Below are positions 50,295 to 58,981 of a DNA stretch of 64,000 bases, one piece after another. This stretch comes from CAVWNR01 sp963756525. Its GTDB lineage: Bacteria; Actinomycetota; Actinomycetes; Mycobacteriales; Jatrophihabitantaceae. How positions within the stretch are numbered: the first letter of the stretch is position 1; the number at the start of each line of letters is the position of its first letter. The notes beneath the pieces are model-generated. The model had not been told where the DNA came from. It made no database searches and was given only the letters and a program-made list of their open reading frames with translations. The position numbers were made by a program, and so were the translations under genes. The stretch spans positions 186,001 to 250,000 of the forward strand of contig CAVWNR010000002.1 of the NCBI GenBank assembly GCA_963756525.1, read 5' to 3'.

Positions 50295-50678
50295 TCAGCC
50301 GCCCGCTCGGGCGTGGCGCAGCAGCGTGGGCACGTCGAGATCCTGCTTGCGGGTGAAGCCGATCGCGCCGCACTCGGCCATGTCGGGCAGGTCGGCGAGC
50401 TCGTACGTGGACGTGAGCAGCACCCGCGCGCTCGGGCAGCGGGCGAGGATGCGCCGGGTGGCCTCGACCCCGTCGATGCCGGGTAGCCGGACGTCCATCA
50501 GGACCAGGCCCGGGCACAGCCCGGCGGCCAGCGCGACGGCCTGCTCGCCGGATCCAGCCTCGGCCGCGATGACCAGGCCGGGGCTGGCCCGCACCAGCGT
50601 GGCGGCGGCCCGGCGGCCGAGCGGCTGATCGTCGACGATCAGCACGCCGATCGGCTCGGTCACGGTGGCGCCGGTCAT
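50295..50678 (-). CDS. receiver-only response regulator
   Basis: A 127-residue CheY-like receiver: 'IGVLIVDDQPLGRRAAATLV' (acidic pair at 16-17), phosphoacceptor Asp62 in LVLMDVRLPGIDGVEATRRI, 'ARVLLTSTYELADLPDMAECGAIGFTRKQDL' with Thr/Ser and Lys (about 111). No output domain follows; it stops at 50295. It overlaps the preceding NarL-type regulator gene by four bases. A receiver alone would act as a phosphate sink, an adaptor or a shuttle in the cascade. Confidence 0.88.
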   Translation of the reverse strand: MTGATVTEPIGVLIVDDQPLGRRAAATLVRASPGLVIAAEAGSGEQAVALAAGLCPGLVLMDVRLPGIDGVEATRRILARCPSARVLLTSTYELADLPDMAECGAIGFTRKQDLDVPTLLRHARAGG

Positions 50679-51349
50679 GTCGATGGACCCTCGGCGAGAT
50701 ACATCAGCGCGGCACGAACCCGTGGGTGGATCCGCTCGTCTCCGCTGAGCCCGAGCTTGGCGAAGATCGAGTTGATGTGCTTCTCCACGGCGTGCCGGGT
50801 CAGGACCAGCTCGGCGGCGATCGCGGCGTTCGTCCGTCCGGCCGCGATCGCTGCGAGAACCTCCCGTTCGCGCGGAGTGAGCCGAGCCAGGCCACGGTCG
50901 TCGGAGAGCGACCGGCCGCGCACCAGCGCTTCGACCACCTTCGGGTCGATGGCCGTGCCGCCGGCCGCCACGCCGCGGATCGCCTCGAGCAGCTGGTCGA
51001 GGTCGGCGACGCGCTCCTTGAGCAGGTAACCCCGGCCGTCGGTGCCCTGGTCGAGCAACAGCTTGACGTAGCCGGCGTCGACGTACTGGCTGAGCAGGAC
51101 GACGCCCATCGCCGGATGTGCCGCGCGGCAGTGCGTGGCCACCCGCACGCCCTCGTCCGACCAGCTCGGAGGCATCCGGATGTCGGCCAGCACGACGTCC
51201 GGCAGCTGGGCGTCGAGCGCGGCGATCGTCTCGTCGAGGTCGCCGCACGCGGCGACGACCTCTACCCCGTCGGCGCCGTTGAGCATGCGGCGCACTCCCT
51301 CGCGGACCAGGAAGCTGTCCTCGGCGAGCACCACCCGCAGCACGCTCAC
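50675..51349 (-). CDS. NarL/LuxR-type response regulator
   Basis: A 224-residue regulator: receiver domain (residues 4-122; Asp56 in LADIRMPPSW; 'GYLLKERVADLDQLLEAI' with the conserved Lys) and a LuxR-type HTH (LTPREREVLAAIAAGRTNAA, then IAAELVLTRHAVEKHINSIFAKLGL, about residues 157-202). It is the DNA-binding output of this operon. GTG 51349 overlaps the stop of the upstream pseudokinase gene (GTGA). NarL-type proteins bind short inverted repeats as dimers; the GGGTGC-N2-GCACCC palindromes on both sides of the operon are candidate sites. Confidence 0.92.
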   Translation of the reverse strand: MSVLRVVLAEDSFLVREGVRRMLNGADGVEVVAACGDLDETIAALDAQLPDVVLADIRMPPSWSDEGVRVATHCRAAHPAMGVVLLSQYVDAGYVKLLLDQGTDGRGYLLKERVADLDQLLEAIRGVAAGGTAIDPKVVEALVRGRSLSDDRGLARLTPREREVLAAIAAGRTNAAIAAELVLTRHAVEKHINSIFAKLGLSGDERIHPRVRAALMYLAEGPST

Positions 51350-52599
51350 GGCGCCACGACCACCGCGTCGGCGATCGGCACGCGGGCCACGAACGAAACG
51401 CTCGTGCCGTCGTCGTCGAACTGCAGGGTGCCGTCGAACGCCTCGATCCGGTCGCGCACCGCCACGACTGCGTCCGGGTTGACCGCGGCCGCGCCGCGCC
51501 CGCTGATCCGCACGTCGGCCGCGTCGGCGGTGACCCGCAGGTCAACGGCGAGATCACGGGCCGCCTTGTCGGCGAGAGCGCCCAGCGCGGTCACCACGCT
51601 GAAGTAGAGCGACGCCTCGAGGTCCGGCCGCGAGTGCAGCAGGCCCTGGTCGCCGGTGGCGGCAACCCGGACCGCGACGCCGCGCCGTTGCTGCCAACTC
51701 TGCACCGAGTCGGCCAGCCCCGCGTCGGCCAGCCGGGGTGGGAACACGCCGCGGGCGATCAGCCGCAGCGCGTCGAGCGCCCGTCCCGCGGCGATGCCGG
51801 CCGCGTCCAGCCGGGGCGGTTCGTATCGGTCCGCGGCGGCCGCACCCGCCGCGACGGCCCGCGCGGCCGCATCCAGGTGCGGCATGACCTGATCGTCCAC
51901 CTCGGCCTGTAGCCGGCGCTGCTCGACGCGCTGCGCGTCTAGCAACCGGGCGCGCGACGCGTGCAGCGCCGCGGTGACCCGCTCGAGCTCGTCGCTGCGG
52001 GCGCGCAAGGCGTAGGTGAGCCGCACGGTGGACAGCGCCAACCCGGCCGGCGCGGCGAGCTGGTCGAGCAGCCGGCGATCGAACGGCGAAACGCTGTCGC
52101 CGGACGCGTCCACCTCTATCTCGCCCACCTGCTCACCGCGGTGCTGCACCGAGACGGTGAGCTGCGCCGGGGAAGGCGGCGCGGGCGCGGGCCACACCTG
52201 CGACCAGCGCTGGCCGTCGTCGAGCCAGAGCCGCACCTCGGCCCGCGGGCTGTGCGCGGTGCGCCCGGCGGCCTCGGCCAACCTCGGCACGACCTCGTCG
52301 ACCGGAAGGCTGGTTGCCATCCGGGCGAGCAGGCCGCGCACCGCCTGGTAGCCGCGGCCGGCGGAACCGAACGCCAGCCGGTCGGCGAGCTGGTCGATCC
52401 GGGCACGGGCCAGCCAGAGCAGCACGGCCACCAGCGCCGTCACCGCGACCACCGCGGCCAGCGGCGGCCGGCCGGTGCGCCCCAGGCCGTAGCGATAGGC
52501 GAGCGCCGCCGTGCCATAGACCGCCAGGCCGATGGCGAACCGCACCAGCGAAATGGCCAGGGCGCGCGGCATGCGCGCAGGCCGTGGGCGGGCGGTCAC
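51346..52599 (-). CDS. degenerate sensor histidine kinase (pseudokinase)
   Basis: A 417-residue protein with two N-terminal membrane helices (about residues 14-32 and 46-65), a GAF-like middle (about 85-190) and a HisKA_3-type end. At the position where the phosphoacceptor 'E-R-R-R-L-x-R-D-L-H-D-G-x-Q' should be, it reads VEQRRLQAEVDDQVMPHLDA, lacking the His. The ATPase part has no clear N-box ('SVVTALGALADKAARDL') and only a vestige of the G-boxes. So it probably does not autophosphorylate; it may sense ligand and regulate the full kinase encoded just upstream. It overlaps both neighbours by four bases. Confidence 0.82.
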   Translation of the reverse strand: MTARPRPARMPRALAISLVRFAIGLAVYGTAALAYRYGLGRTGRPPLAAVVAVTALVAVLLWLARARIDQLADRLAFGSAGRGYQAVRGLLARMATSLPVDEVVPRLAEAAGRTAHSPRAEVRLWLDDGQRWSQVWPAPAPPSPAQLTVSVQHRGEQVGEIEVDASGDSVSPFDRRLLDQLAAPAGLALSTVRLTYALRARSDELERVTAALHASRARLLDAQRVEQRRLQAEVDDQVMPHLDAAARAVAAGAAAADRYEPPRLDAAGIAAGRALDALRLIARGVFPPRLADAGLADSVQSWQQRRGVAVRVAATGDQGLLHSRPDLEASLYFSVVTALGALADKAARDLAVDLRVTADAADVRISGRGAAAVNPDAVVAVRDRIEAFDGTLQFDDDGTSVSFVARVPIADAVVVAP

Positions 52600-54827
52600 C
52601 GGCTCGCTCCGACCGGCATCGCGTCGGCCGCCGCTTCGGCGAGCGGGACGGCGCCGCGCACCCGGGTGCCCTGGCCGGGCGCGCTGTTGACGACCAGCGA
52701 GCCACCTAGCACGGTCAACCGGTTGGCGAGCTGGGCAAGCCCGGCCACCGGATCGCCGGTCCGGGCCGCGTCGAATCCGGAGCCGTCGTCGACTACCGCG
52801 AAGCAGAGCTCGCCACCGGTCACTCGCACCTGCACCAGCCCGTGCCGCGCGCCAGCGTGCTTGGCCATGTTCTGCAACGCCTCGACGCAGCAGTAATAGA
52901 CGGCGGCCTGGGCCGCGTCGACCCCGTCGCCGGCCCCGTGCAGGCCGATGGTGTCGACGTCCACGTCGACGGCAAGCCCGGCCCGCGCGGCCAGCGACGC
53001 GGCCGACCGCAGCGCGCCGGCCAGCCCGAGCTCGGCGAGCGCACGGGGCACCGGCGCCGCGCCCAGCTCGGCCAGCTCGGCCCGCACACCGGAGATCAGT
53101 TCGGCGAGCTCGGCCAGCTCACGATCGCGCTCGGCCGCGTCGAGCCCGTCCGCGCCCAGCGTCCGCACGCCAATGATGGTCGCCACCAGCGCCTGCTGCG
53201 CACCGTCGTGCAGGTCACGCTCGAGCCGGCGCCGCTCGGCGTCCTGCGCCGCTACGAGCTGGCGGCGCGCCGTGCGCAGCTGGTCGGCGCGCGCGCTCAA
53301 CGCGGCGACGTGCCGGGCTAGGCGAACGGTCAGCAGCGCATTCTGCACCAGCAGGCCGGCATGGGCGGCCAGGTCGGCAAGCAGCCGCGCGTCGGTCTCG
53401 GGCAGCGCGCCGCCGCCCGGCACGCAGACCGCGAGGACCCCGAGCAGCGCGCCCTGGTGAGTCACCGGCCAGGTCTGATCCGCGCCGACGGCCGCCGCCG
53501 GCGCATCGCCGGCAGGCAGGGGCACACGCCGCTCGAACTCGTCGGCTGCGGGCGCCGCCGCGGCGCGCACCAGGGCGTCACCGTCGCAGACCCAGAGCGC
53601 GCACTCCTGCGCCCGCGTCGCCCGCACGGCGACGGCCGCCAGTTGATCGAGCTCGCCGGTCGGCGTCAGCTGCTGCAGCCCGTCCACCAGCGTGCGCAAC
53701 GCCTCGGCCGGGCTCAACGCCTGGCCGTAGACCACCCGGTTCGCCCAGCGCGCGCTGAACGTTCGGATCGGCTCGATGACCACGGCCAGCACCGACAAGG
53801 CCAGCACTGCCCACCACAGCCGCCCGCCGGCTAGCCAACCCCCCGTCGACACCGCAGCGACGTACACCGCGCTCACCACGGCCAGCAGCACCCCGTAGCC
53901 GAGCACGCGGGTGAGCGCCCGGTCCAAGTCCCACAGCCGATAGCGGATCATGCCTGCGACCAACGCGACCGGAACGAGCGCGAACGCGGCCGGGAAGACC
54001 TGCTGCAGGCTGACATCGAGCCTCCCGGCGGCCTCGCTTCCGGCGGCGGCCAGCACGCGGGCAGCCAGCCAGACGAGGGCAACGCCGAGCGCGGGGAGCA
54101 GCGCCGCGCAGAGCAGCCGCGACAACCGCCGATCCTCGGGTGGGGTCTCGGGGTCGGCCAGCCGCAGCAGCTGGGCGCCCACCCCCACGACCGGCACGGC
54201 GACGCCGAAGAAGACGACGAAGAACTGCGGATGGGCGAGGAAGCTGCTACGCCAACAGATCAGCGCTGTAGCCGCCGTGACGCCGACGACCCAAACCCGC
54301 AGCCAGGCGGGCCGCACCCGCAGCCGTGGTGGCAGCACCCCGTCCGGAAAGAGGATCACCGCCCATAGGTAGGCGACACCCGACACGATGTGGAAGGTGA
54401 AGTGCGCCAGGGTGATCGGCCACGGCTCACCGAGAATGTGGAACACCCGGTGGCTCGGCTCGTTGAACGTCGCCGCGGTGCCCAACAGCGCGAACCCGAG
54501 CAGCCGGGGCACCAGCTCCCCGCCGCGGCGCACCATCAGCAGCAGGCCCAGCACGAGGTTGAGCAGGCTGAACAGGTATTGCCAGACGACCTGCGCACCG
54601 CTCGGCCGCGTCGCCATGTCGGCCGGCGGGTGGAGCACTCGCCCTGCCGGGCCGGCCCACAGCCCGTTGCCCGCCGCGAGCGTCGCAAGAGCGTGCCGCA
54701 GCGCGGCGACGTTGTCGGCGACGCTCGGCAGCAGGCCCAGCACGAGCCATACCAGCAGCGCCGCGGTATAGAGGCCGAAGATCACCCGGAACGCAATCCC
54801 GGTCCGCGCCCGCGTGCTCGTACTCAT
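52596..54827 (-). CDS. membrane sensor histidine kinase, HisKA_3 type
   Basis: A 743-residue kinase. The N-terminal 360 residues contain about ten membrane helices (e.g. 'VIFGLYTAALLVWLVLGLLPS', 'YLFSLLNLVLGLLLMVRRGGE', 'LRVWVVGVTAATALI', 'VLGYGVLLAVVSAVYVAAV'), like 7TM/MASE-type sensors. A GAF domain follows (about 385-500), then the dimerisation helix ERRRLERDLHDGAQQALVA with phosphoacceptor His540, and an HATPase with N-box 'CCVEALQNMAKHAGARHGLVQV' and G-box 'VVDDGSGFDAARTGDPVAGLAQLANRL'. ATG 54827 has GGGAGGAG upstream. It heads the four-gene operon kinase-pseudokinase-NarL-receiver. Confidence 0.92.
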   Translation of the reverse strand: MSTSTRARTGIAFRVIFGLYTAALLVWLVLGLLPSVADNVAALRHALATLAAGNGLWAGPAGRVLHPPADMATRPSGAQVVWQYLFSLLNLVLGLLLMVRRGGELVPRLLGFALLGTAATFNEPSHRVFHILGEPWPITLAHFTFHIVSGVAYLWAVILFPDGVLPPRLRVRPAWLRVWVVGVTAATALICWRSSFLAHPQFFVVFFGVAVPVVGVGAQLLRLADPETPPEDRRLSRLLCAALLPALGVALVWLAARVLAAAGSEAAGRLDVSLQQVFPAAFALVPVALVAGMIRYRLWDLDRALTRVLGYGVLLAVVSAVYVAAVSTGGWLAGGRLWWAVLALSVLAVVIEPIRTFSARWANRVVYGQALSPAEALRTLVDGLQQLTPTGELDQLAAVAVRATRAQECALWVCDGDALVRAAAAPAADEFERRVPLPAGDAPAAAVGADQTWPVTHQGALLGVLAVCVPGGGALPETDARLLADLAAHAGLLVQNALLTVRLARHVAALSARADQLRTARRQLVAAQDAERRRLERDLHDGAQQALVATIIGVRTLGADGLDAAERDRELAELAELISGVRAELAELGAAPVPRALAELGLAGALRSAASLAARAGLAVDVDVDTIGLHGAGDGVDAAQAAVYYCCVEALQNMAKHAGARHGLVQVRVTGGELCFAVVDDGSGFDAARTGDPVAGLAQLANRLTVLGGSLVVNSAPGQGTRVRGAVPLAEAAADAMPVGASR

Positions 54828-54944
54828 CGCACGCGGCTCCTCCCGCATCCGACGACGCCGGTGCGCGCCCAGAATAGGCCGCCCGCCGCTGAATCCCGTG
54901 GGCGATACGCCGGTCCGCCCGGTTCGGTTGGGTCACGTGTGGAT

Positions 54945-54960
54945 GGGGTGCCAGCACCCC
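54945..54960. promoter_or_regulatory. GGGGTGC palindrome between kinase operon and repeat protein gene
   Basis: GGGGTGCCAGCACCCC is a 16-bp inverted repeat (7-bp arms, CA centre) in the 235-bp divergent region between the kinase gene (start 54827) and the gene at 55063. It shares the GGGTGC-N2-GCACCC core with the two sites at 49966-50022. Confidence 0.5.
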
Positions 54961-55062
54961 CGTCGGCAGTCGCGTGTCCGCACCATCGTGGTTGCGCCCC
55001 GGGCGCTGGACGATCAGATGCACGGCCGCAAATCGCGCCGCCCCGCCGTCGAAGGAGACCCG

Positions 55063-55554
55063 ATGAGCAGCACGGCCACCATCTCGTCCCGCACTAGCGA
55101 CCTGGACCTCGCGCAGCATGCGGTCAACTGGCATCCCGCGACGCTGCATGTCGCTCGCGCGGCCCGCTCGCGCACCCCGCTGCTGGCCGGCGCCGCGCTG
55201 GGCGTACTCGCCGTGCTCGCCATCGGCGGCGATGTCTTCGGCTGGCGGTGGACGGGCTTTCACGGCAACACGCTGTGGGACTGGCTGCGGCTGTTCATCC
55301 TGCCGGTCGTGCTGGCCGTGCTGCCGACCTGGCTGCGGACCCGGGAGAGCCACGAGCGGCTGTGGCGCTTGGCGATCGGGGCCATCATGGTCGGCTTCGC
55401 CGTAACGATCATCGGCGGTTACGCCCTGGACTGGCGGTGGACCGGATTCCACGGCAACACCGTGTGGGAGTGGCTCCAGCTGCTGATCGTGCCGTTCGTC
55501 CTGCCGGCGGCGCTGCTGCACATCAACGCGCGCCTCGGGCACGACGGCAGCTGA
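55063..55554 (+). CDS. membrane protein with a duplicated unit
   Basis: A 163-residue protein with four membrane helices in two tandem copies. The units share the strongly conserved loop GWRWTGFHGNTLWDWLRLFI (about residues 60-79) and DWRWTGFHGNTVWEWLQLLI (about residues 123-142), each preceded by a hydrophobic helix ('LLAGAALGVLAVLAIGGDVF' and 'IGAIMVGFAVTIIGGYALD'). The N-terminal 35 residues are cytoplasmic. No family is recognised with certainty. AAGGAG precedes the ATG. It is divergent from the kinase operon, sharing the palindrome at 54945, and may be a target of the regulator. Confidence 0.75.
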   Translation: MSSTATISSRTSDLDLAQHAVNWHPATLHVARAARSRTPLLAGAALGVLAVLAIGGDVFGWRWTGFHGNTLWDWLRLFILPVVLAVLPTWLRTRESHERLWRLAIGAIMVGFAVTIIGGYALDWRWTGFHGNTVWEWLQLLIVPFVLPAALLHINARLGHDGS

Positions 55555-55574
55555 GGCCTGGCACGCTGGAGCGC

Positions 55575-56474
55575 ATGGGCGACTACGGGCAAGCGCTACG
55601 GTTCGGTGTCTTCCCCTCCCCCGAGGCGAGCAAGCTGCAGGAGACGCTGGCGGCGGCCCAGGCGGCCGACCAAGGCGGCTTGGATCTGGTCGGAATCCAG
55701 GACCATCCCTACCAGGCCCGTTTCCTGGACACCTGGACGTTGATCGGTCACGTGCTGGCCCGCACCGAGCGCGTGCACGTCTTCCCGGACGTGGCCAATC
55801 TCCCGCTCCGACCGCCCGCGGTGCTCGCCAAAGCCGCGGCCAGCCTCGACCTGCTCTCCGGCGGACGCTTCGAGCTCGGCCTCGGCGCGGGTGGGTTCTG
55901 GGACGCGATCGCCGCGATGGGCGGCCCCCGGCGTACGCCGGGTGAGGCCGGTGCGGCACTGGCCGAGGCGATCGACGTCATCCGCGCTATGTGGTCCGCA
56001 GAGCGCTCGGCGCGCTACAGCGGGCGCCATTACCAGCTCGCCGGCGTCCACCCCGGCCCGGCGCCGGCGCACCCGATCGGGATCTGGCTCGGCGTCGGCG
56101 GACCCCGCATGCTCGCGCTGGTGGGACGGGTTGCCGACGGCTGGGTGCCGTCCAGCAGCTACTTCCCGCCCGAGACGCTTCCGGCGATGCAGGCGCGCAT
56201 CGACACCGCCGCGACCGGCGCGGGCCGCGACCCGGCTCAGATCCGGCGTATCTACAACGTCTTCGGCACGATCACCGACGGCCCCTCCCGGGGCGGATTC
56301 GACGGGCCGGCCCGGCAGTGGATCGACACGCTGAGCGAACTCGCCCTGGACGCCGGCATGGACAGCTTCGTCTTCGGGGCCGCCGACGACGACCTCAACC
56401 AGGTCCGCCGGTTCGTCGACGAGGTCGTCCCCGCCGTGCGCGAGCGCGTCGACGGAGACCGGGCGAGTCGCTGA
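55575..56474 (+). CDS. LLM-class flavin-dependent oxidoreductase
   Basis: A 299-residue luciferase-like monooxygenase-fold protein (bacterial luciferase/F420-type TIM barrel). 'LRFGVFPSPEASKLQETLAAAQAADQGGLDLVGIQDHPYQARFLDTW' is the substrate-barrel entry, 'LPLRPPAVLAKAAASLDLLSGGRFELGLGAGGFWDAI' the usual phosphate/cofactor region, and 'PIGIWLGVGGPRMLALVGRVADGWVPS' the cofactor-binding segment. F420H2 or FMNH2 is the cofactor; DDN-type genes in the window make F420 plausible. Substrate unknown. Followed after 28 bases by another LLM gene. Confidence 0.85.
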   Translation: MGDYGQALRFGVFPSPEASKLQETLAAAQAADQGGLDLVGIQDHPYQARFLDTWTLIGHVLARTERVHVFPDVANLPLRPPAVLAKAAASLDLLSGGRFELGLGAGGFWDAIAAMGGPRRTPGEAGAALAEAIDVIRAMWSAERSARYSGRHYQLAGVHPGPAPAHPIGIWLGVGGPRMLALVGRVADGWVPSSSYFPPETLPAMQARIDTAATGAGRDPAQIRRIYNVFGTITDGPSRGGFDGPARQWIDTLSELALDAGMDSFVFGAADDDLNQVRRFVDEVVPAVRERVDGDRASR

Positions 56475-56502
56475 CCGCACGCACCGAGTCGAAGGTGGAC
56501 GC

Positions 56503-57516
56503 ATGCAGCTCGAGATTTCGTGTGCCTTCGCCACCGAACTGGCCACCCCCGACCACATCGCGGTGGCCGAGCGGCTCGGCTATCGCCGGGCCTGGTGCTA
56601 CGACTCGCCGGCGCTGTATCCCGACGTCTGGATGATCCTCGCGCTGGCCGCGGAGCGCACCTCGACGATCGGTCTCGGTCCCGGTGTGCTCATCCCGAGC
56701 TTGCGGCACCCGATGGTGACCGCGGCAGCGATTGCAGCCCTGTCCGCGCAAGCCCCCGGCCGGGTCGCGGTGGGCATCGGTAGCGGCTTCACCGGCCGGA
56801 TCAGCATGGGTCAGCGCCCGATGCGCTGGGCGGACGTGCGCCGATACGTGCGGACCGTGCAGGCCCTGCTGCACGGCGAGGTCGTCATGTGGGACGGCGC
56901 CGAGATCGGCATGCTGCACCCCGAGCGGTGCGGCGCGCCTCGTCCGATCGACGTGCCGCTGCTCATCGGCGCCGACGGTCCTCGGGGACTCGCGGTCGCC
57001 CGGGAAGTCGGCGCGGGGCTGTTCTCCGCCAACGCCGGCTTCCTGGCGGGATGCGAGGACGCGCGCCGCACGCTGCTCATGTGGGGAACCGTTCTCGAGC
57101 CGGGTGAAGAAGCCGACTCGCCGCATGTGGTGAGTGCGCTTGCCGCGGCGAGCGCGGTGCTCTACCACGTCCGCTACGAGCGCGGGGGCGCTCCAGCCGT
57201 TGATCCACTGCCCGGGGGACGGGCCTGGCGGGAACACATCGAGCAAACCCCCGCGCAGCGCCGGCACCTCGCCGTGCACGCCGGGCACCAGATCGAACTC
57301 AGCGACAGCGACCGGCTGCTCTTCCCCGGCGCGGAGCCGATGATCGCCAAGGCCTCGTTGGTCGGCGACGCCGCCAGCGTGCGGCGCCAACTCGAGTCGT
57401 GGGCGGCTGCCGGCATCACCGAGATCGCCTACCAACCGGCCGGCCCGGACATCCCCGGCGAGCTCGAGCGCTTCGCAGCGGCAGCGGCAGCCGCAGCCGC
57501 AACCGCGCAACAGTAA
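56503..57516 (+). CDS. LLM-class flavin-dependent oxidoreductase
   Basis: A 337-residue luciferase-like protein, not closely similar to its neighbour. 'ISCAFATELATPDHIAVAERLGYRRAWCYDSPALYPDVWMILALAAERTSTIGLGPGVLIPSLRHPMVTAAAIAAL' covers the N-terminal barrel, 'GRVAVGIGSGFTGRISMGQRPM' the cofactor segment, and 'VPLLIGADGPRGLAVAREVGAGLFSA' the conserved second half, as in F420-dependent dehydrogenases. The C-terminus ends in an Ala-rich helix. It probably shares a transcript with the LLM gene upstream and is followed by the imperfect palindrome at 57540. Confidence 0.85.
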   Translation: MQLEISCAFATELATPDHIAVAERLGYRRAWCYDSPALYPDVWMILALAAERTSTIGLGPGVLIPSLRHPMVTAAAIAALSAQAPGRVAVGIGSGFTGRISMGQRPMRWADVRRYVRTVQALLHGEVVMWDGAEIGMLHPERCGAPRPIDVPLLIGADGPRGLAVAREVGAGLFSANAGFLAGCEDARRTLLMWGTVLEPGEEADSPHVVSALAAASAVLYHVRYERGGAPAVDPLPGGRAWREHIEQTPAQRRHLAVHAGHQIELSDSDRLLFPGAEPMIAKASLVGDAASVRRQLESWAAAGITEIAYQPAGPDIPGELERFAAAAAAAAATAQQ

Positions 57517-57539
57517 GGGAGCGCGGATCAGCCCGACCT

Positions 57540-57588
57540 CGTGATCATGCGATTTGTGCAAAATTCTTGCACCATTCCCATGATCACG
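57540..57588. repeat. imperfect 49-bp palindrome related to the one at 48071
   Basis: The arms pair at 20 of 24 positions around T57564. CGTGATCATG and CATGATCACG at the ends, TTTGTGCA on the left and TTGCAC on the right, equal the corresponding parts of the perfect 53-bp palindrome. It lies 24 bases after the LLM stop and 25 bases before the ROK gene start. Two relatives in one 64-kb window suggest a dispersed palindrome family. Confidence 0.8.
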
Positions 57589-57612
57589 ACGTGGGGCTTA
57601 TCGTGTGCGGGC

Positions 57613-58821
57613 GTGGACACAGGGCAGCCACGGCGAGCGGGCCCCGGGTCGTCTGCGGCGCTGCGGGCGGCGAACCGGCGCCGGGTGCTGCGTGCGGTGC
57701 AGTTTGCCGGAGTGATCACCCAGGCGGAGCTGTCGCGGACGACCGGCTTGGCCGCGGCGACGGTCTCCAACCTGGTCCACGAACTCGAGGACACCGGCCT
57801 GGTAGCTGTCACCGGCACGGTGCGCGCCGGCCGGCGGGCCCGGGCGGTGCGGCTGGCCACGCCGGTCGGGCTGGTGGCCGGGATGGACTTCGGCCATCGG
57901 CACCTGCGGGTGGCGGTGGCCGACCTGACCTGCCGGGTGCTCGCCGAGGCTCGGATGGATCTGCCCGACCGGCATCGCGCCGTCGACGGGCTGGCGCATG
58001 CCGCTCACCTGCTGGACAGCGTCCTCGAGCAGGCCGATGTGCCCCGCGGCGGCGTGCTCGGGGTCGGGCTCGGCCTGCCGGCGCCGATCGACTCGCGCAC
58101 CGGCTTGGTGGGCGCGCCGACGATTCTCCCGGGCTGGGTCGGGGTCGACCCGGCGGCGCTGGGCGAAACGCGGTTCGGCGTTGCGGTCTTCGTTGACAAC
58201 GATGCCAATCTGGGCGCGCTGGCCGAGGCGACCTGGGGCGCCGGGCGCGGTGTGGCGAACTCGGCGTACCTCAAGCTCTCCGACGGGGTCGGCGCCGGGC
58301 TGATGCTGGGCGGCCAGCTCTACCAGGGCCGGATCGGCACCGCCGGGGAGATCGGGCACACCACGCTGCAGGAGTTCGGGGCGCTGTGCCGGTGCGGGAA
58401 CCGGGGCTGCCTGGAGACGCTGGCCTCGACCGAGGCAGTCCTTGCGCTGCTGCGCCCGACACACGGGCCGCGGCTTAGCGTGGCCCGGGCGGTCGAGCTC
58501 GCCCACCACGGGGACGCGGGATGCCGGCGGGTGCTCGCCGACACCGGCCGGCAGGTCGGGATCGCCGCGGCGAACCTGTGCAACCTCGTCAACCCGGACC
58601 GGATCATCGTCGGCGGGGAGCTGGCCGCCGCGGGGCCGCTGCTGCTCGACCCGATCCGGCTCACGCTGTGCCGCTACGGCATCCCGTCCGCCGTCGACGA
58701 CCTGGACCTGGTGATCGGCGAGCTCGGTGACCGGGCGCAGCTGCGCGGCGCGGTCGCGCTGGCCGCAGGCCAGGTGCCGCTGGCCGCGGATCAGGATGCC
58801 GCCTTCACGCGCGAAGCCTGA
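57613..58821 (+). CDS. ROK-family transcriptional regulator
   Basis: A 402-residue ROK protein: N-terminal winged HTH ('NRRRVLRAVQFAGVITQAELSRTTGLAAATVSNLVHELEDTGLV', about residues 22-65) and a sugar-kinase-like domain with 'VAGMDFGHRHLRVAVADL', 'FVDNDANLGALAEATWGAG', and the zinc motif GHTTLQEFGALCRCGNRGCLETLAS. It should respond to a sugar and control the downstream transport genes. GTG 57613 is chosen because TATCGT (57599-57604) lies eight bases upstream; the open frame back to 57541 is the translated palindrome and is spurious. The catalytic DxGxT/ATP motif is reduced, as in regulators. Confidence 0.88.
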   Translation: MDTGQPRRAGPGSSAALRAANRRRVLRAVQFAGVITQAELSRTTGLAAATVSNLVHELEDTGLVAVTGTVRAGRRARAVRLATPVGLVAGMDFGHRHLRVAVADLTCRVLAEARMDLPDRHRAVDGLAHAAHLLDSVLEQADVPRGGVLGVGLGLPAPIDSRTGLVGAPTILPGWVGVDPAALGETRFGVAVFVDNDANLGALAEATWGAGRGVANSAYLKLSDGVGAGLMLGGQLYQGRIGTAGEIGHTTLQEFGALCRCGNRGCLETLASTEAVLALLRPTHGPRLSVARAVELAHHGDAGCRRVLADTGRQVGIAAANLCNLVNPDRIIVGGELAAAGPLLLDPIRLTLCRYGIPSAVDDLDLVIGELGDRAQLRGAVALAAGQVPLAADQDAAFTREA

Positions 58822-58981
58822 AATCGGGACATACCGCTGATCCGCGTTCACGGCTTGACCTGGTAGGTGAGCCGGGCCACACTCAGTGCCGTTCCAATTA
58901 CGGGTCGAGACAACTGGCGAGCGGCGCACCCGCGAGCGTGAGCAACCAGCGTCGCCAGCCGGGCATCGGCAGGAGGCTGTC

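Noticed and set aside
57541..57612. N-terminal extension of the ROK protein beginning MIMRFVQNSCT.
   Set aside because: It is the translated palindrome; the HTH domain begins after GTG 57613, which has a -10 element at the right distance.
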